The notes under the pieces are model-generated. The model was given only the letters and a program-made list of their open reading frames with translations. It was not told the origin of the DNA and did no database searches. A DNA stretch of 64,000 nucleotides from Desulfurococcales archaeon (lineage in GTDB: Archaea > Thermoproteota > Thermoprotei_A > Sulfolobales > Desulfurococcaceae): positions 1-64,000 of the forward strand of contig WAPN01000002.1 of NCBI GenBank assembly GCA_015520735.1, written 5' to 3'. Below are positions 61,895 through 64,000 of this stretch, piece by piece; the first letter of the stretch is position 1, and every line of letters begins with the position of its first letter. Position numbers and translations under genes: made by a program.

Positions 61895-62602
61895 CTACTG
61901 GTTAAAGCCAACTATTTGTTCGAGGGATAATATTTTGGGGTTGTCGGGCATTGGCGTTCCATACAGATCGCTCGTTGATCCAAGGATGGTTGTTATCGCG
62001 GTTATACGTGCTTGGAGCCTATAGTGTATGAGCCTACTGAGAGCCTCAACCACTTGTTTATCCGGGTTCTCGACAAGCACGACTGTCTTGCTACCCTTAG
62101 GGAGACACGTTCTTGGAAGATATATTAGCGATGGGTATCCATGCCCGTCGATGAAGTGCTCGACAGCGTAAACCTGTGATCTACAGAGCTTGTTGCTTGA
62201 TGCGACACATAGTTTCTTCTTTAAGAGCCTTGACAACGATATACCTATCCCCATGAGCTTCTCTGGATAAACCACTATTGCGTCGGGCTTCAAGAACTGC
62301 AGTTTCTCGTAGAGGAGGTAGCCCGCGAGGTCACAGTATCCTGTCCGCCAATAACTCCTCCACTCCTCGCCTATCCTAATATACTGTATCATCGATGCCA
62401 CGGCTTTCTCGATGACCTTCTTACTCCTTATTTCCTCATAGATCTTCTTAGCGGTTGGCTCCTCAGGAACCATTGATAGGCTGACGTATTTCCAGAGATT
62501 ATTCTGGGGCACACCAGTCACTGCTTCTAGTTCTCGGAAAGTATAGATGTCCTTGAGGGATACCAGGAGGTTAACCAGCATACTCCTTATTCCTTTCTCC
62601 AT
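61895..62602 (-). CDS. HTH/phosphoribosyltransferase-like regulator (COG0856-type)
   Basis: About 235 residues. The N-terminal HTH-like part TFRELEAVTGVPQNNLWKYVSLSMVPEEPTAKKI (about 21-55) is followed by a phosphoribosyltransferase-like fold (about 85-235) with KTVVLVENPDKQVVEAL and SLIYLPRTCLP. The usual PRPP loop (VVVDDVxTTG) reads VVLVENPDKQV, so enzyme activity is unlikely. It belongs with the archaeal PRTase-type regulators that sense nucleotides or sugar phosphates. The TATA-like TTTTTAAATAGC lies about 50 bases upstream. ATG 62602 or TTG 62605 is the start. Confidence 0.75.
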   Translation of the reverse strand: MEKGIRSMLVNLLVSLKDIYTFRELEAVTGVPQNNLWKYVSLSMVPEEPTAKKIYEEIRSKKVIEKAVASMIQYIRIGEEWRSYWRTGYCDLAGYLLYEKLQFLKPDAIVVYPEKLMGIGISLSRLLKKKLCVASSNKLCRSQVYAVEHFIDGHGYPSLIYLPRTCLPKGSKTVVLVENPDKQVVEALSRLIHYRLQARITAITTILGSTSDLYGTPMPDNPKILSLEQIVGFNQ

Positions 62603-62805
62603 CAAGGATCACTGTATTTAGCCATACCACTACTTTCTACTATGTATGATGCTATTTAAAAACAAGGCATTGCCACGTTTATCATCATATAAGCAGAAGA
62701 AACTATGGAGGCTCATCACCTGTTTTTCTCCGTATATGGTCAACTATAATCCTAAATCCCATTAATGACTCGTTAATCGTTGAAGACAATATGGAGTGAC
62801 ATGGT

Positions 62806-63837
62806 TTGGGCCGAGACCCCTACCTGGTAGAACCGGTCAAGACAATTGTTCCCGGCAGGAAAACCGTATCAGAGCTATTGGAAGCCATGGCTGACACTGC
62901 TTTCCAGGGAAGAGCGCTCGGGGAAGCCTATAGGATCATCAAGAAAATGATCCGAGAGCTCAAGAACACTATATTCTTAGGCCTAGCTGGCTCGCTGAGC
63001 ACTGCCGGCATGTGGAGGCTCGTAAAATGGCTGGTCGAGAACAGGTATGTCGATGTACTGGTCTCGACGGGGGCCAATATCTCGGAAGATATTCTCGAAG
63101 CAATGGGATACAAATACTATAAAGGCTCACCACTAGTTGATGACGAAGATCTCTTGAAGCATAAGATCGACAGGTTCTACGACACGTATGCTTCAGAGCT
63201 AGAATACCGGGAAATGGAGTCACTGATCAAGGACTTCATCGAATCCCTGCGCGGCGACACCTGCTATTCTACCCCTGAGTTCCTCTACTTGTTCGGTGAA
63301 TACCTTGACGATCATGGAATAGACTCAATAATCTCCGCGGCTTATCGGGCAGGAGTTCCGGTCTTCTCGCCGGCTCTAGTTGATAGTGGATATGGTATTG
63401 CGGGTATAACGGCCTCTCTCGAGGGTAGGAGTGTCTGCGTGGATATGATGAGGGATTTCAGGCAAATTGTTGAGATCGGCCGTAGATCCAAGAACATAAG
63501 CGCGATATATATCGGTGGAGGTGTTCCTAAGGACTATGTAAATCTTGTAGCTGTAGCACAGACGATCATGAAGCTCTACGAGGAGGGCGAAGACTATTAT
63601 AAGCCATTAAAATACGTTGTACAGATAACGACTGATGCACCACAATGGGGTGGACTAAGCGGAGCGACACTCGAAGAGGCTGTGAGTTGGGGAAAAGCGA
63701 TGCCCGGCCCCAACAAGAGGACTGTCTACTGTGATGCCACAATAGCGCTACCATTGATCGTGCACGGCCTAGTTGATGAGGGGATCAAGAGGGGGGAATA
63801 CCCTGATCTAAAATGGGTTTTCGAGGGGATCATGTAA
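62806..63837 (+). CDS. dys: Deoxyhypusine synthase
   Basis: 343 residues, typical length. GSLSTAGMWRLVKWLVENRYVDVLVSTGANISED (about 65-98) holds the NAD-site loop, followed by SPALVDSGYGIAG, YIGGGVPKDYVN, TTDAPQWGGLSGATLEEAVSWGKAM with the catalytic Lys (about 300), and the CDATIALPLIVHGL end. It transfers the aminobutyl group of spermidine to a Lys of aIF5A. TTG 62806 has GGAGTGA 6 bases upstream. The stop overlaps the start of the SAM decarboxylase gene by one base, which links the polyamine supply to its use. Confidence 0.95.
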   Translation: MGRDPYLVEPVKTIVPGRKTVSELLEAMADTAFQGRALGEAYRIIKKMIRELKNTIFLGLAGSLSTAGMWRLVKWLVENRYVDVLVSTGANISEDILEAMGYKYYKGSPLVDDEDLLKHKIDRFYDTYASELEYREMESLIKDFIESLRGDTCYSTPEFLYLFGEYLDDHGIDSIISAAYRAGVPVFSPALVDSGYGIAGITASLEGRSVCVDMMRDFRQIVEIGRRSKNISAIYIGGGVPKDYVNLVAVAQTIMKLYEEGEDYYKPLKYVVQITTDAPQWGGLSGATLEEAVSWGKAMPGPNKRTVYCDATIALPLIVHGLVDEGIKRGEYPDLKWVFEGIM

Positions 63838-64000
63838 TGAGTCTCGGGAGAGGTAAGGACTCCGTGGTTGGTAAACACGTATTTGGAGACCTATACGGCA
63901 TTGATGAGAAGACTGGATATGATGAGAAACTACTTCGTGACGCAGTGGTTAAGGCGGCCGAGATAGCGAACATGACGCTCTATGACGTCAAATCATGGAG
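63837..64000 (+). CDS. speH: S-adenosylmethionine decarboxylase (3' truncated by window edge)
   Basis: 54 codons are visible. VVGKHVFGDLYGID (about 10-23), AVVKAAEIANMTLYDVKSW (about 36-54) match the N-terminus of the prokaryotic pyruvoyl SAM decarboxylase. It makes the aminopropyl donor for spermidine, the substrate of deoxyhypusine synthase. In crenarchaea this family also includes arginine decarboxylases, so the activity is not final from this fragment. The autocleavage Ser lies beyond the window. Confidence 0.8.
   Translation, partial: MSLGRGKDSVVGKHVFGDLYGIDEKTGYDEKLLRDAVVKAAEIANMTLYDVKSW

Noticed and set aside
61805-61895. Several TGATGA/ATGATGA motifs that suggested a box C/D RNA
   Set aside because: Neither strand shows CTGA boxes at the correct distances.

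Overview
This window looks like chromosomal DNA of a hyperthermophilic crenarchaeote (Thermoproteota), most likely of the order Desulfurococcales. The evidence is: crenarchaeal TATA-type promoters and purine-rich ribosome-binding sites; heavy use of AGG/AGA (Arg) and ATA (Ile) codons; frequent GTG and TTG starts; threonine-rich surface proteins with C-terminal membrane anchors; and archaeal marker genes (deoxyhypusine synthase, ThiL, TtuA, archaeal PolB2). The order is an inference from gene content, not a proven identification. I found no rRNA, tRNA, CRISPR array or intact insertion sequence.

Layout. 1-6.2 kb: the 3' end of a stalked surface protein, a surface metallophosphoesterase, a membrane-anchored Lon-type (S16) protease without an ATPase, and a Rossmann-fold nucleotide-binding protein. 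6.5-11.2 kb: a complete carbohydrate ABC importer. 11.6-12.6 kb: a pseudogene with three lesions. 12.7-17.5 kb: the beta, gamma and alpha subunits of a biotin-dependent Na+-pumping decarboxylase, with a SufS-type cysteine desulfurase between them. 17.7-22.6 kb: a secreted protein, a fucose-isomerase-like protein, ThiL, a Cys/His-containing HTH regulator and a DUF438 sensor-like protein. 22.6-25.5 kb: a PolB2 / small protein / degenerate RadA-like operon. 25.6-30 kb: a ferritin-like protein, an NhaC antiporter and an ACT-like protein.

30.2-33.8 kb is a 1221-residue surface protein (FG-GAP, transglutaminase, Ig-like). 33.9-40.9 kb: an HD phosphohydrolase facing a membrane protein with an HEPN-like RN..VH motif, a tyrosine-phosphatase-like protein, an aminotransferase, a ferredoxin and a sugar nucleotidyltransferase. 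40.9-46.5 kb: a MATE transporter and a PadR regulator sharing a perfect operator, a HemN-like radical SAM protein, a VapBC pair, a CPBP protease and a small protein. 46.8-51.5 kb: a surface-glycan module (flippase, bare Thr-rich stalk protein, GT-C-like enzyme, membrane protein). 51.7-59.6 kb: a small membrane protein, a HAD phosphatase, a ceramidase-like hydrolase, a radical SAM/DUF89 pair, a cyclic amidohydrolase, and a molybdopterin oxidoreductase/SufBD-like pair. 59.7-64 kb: TtuA-like, an AEC transporter, a tiny Lys/Gly-rich protein, a PRTase-type regulator, deoxyhypusine synthase and the start of S-adenosylmethionine decarboxylase.

How the genes fit together. The energy and nutrient genes (ABC importer, decarboxylase pump, NhaC) suggest a heterotroph that uses sugars or peptides and cycles Na+ at the membrane. 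Much of the rest builds or decorates the cell surface. The least-described parts are the PolB2/RadA-like operon, the near-identical inverted stalk repeats between the first two surface genes, the membrane HEPN-like protein opposite an HD phosphohydrolase, and several perfect dyads in promoters.
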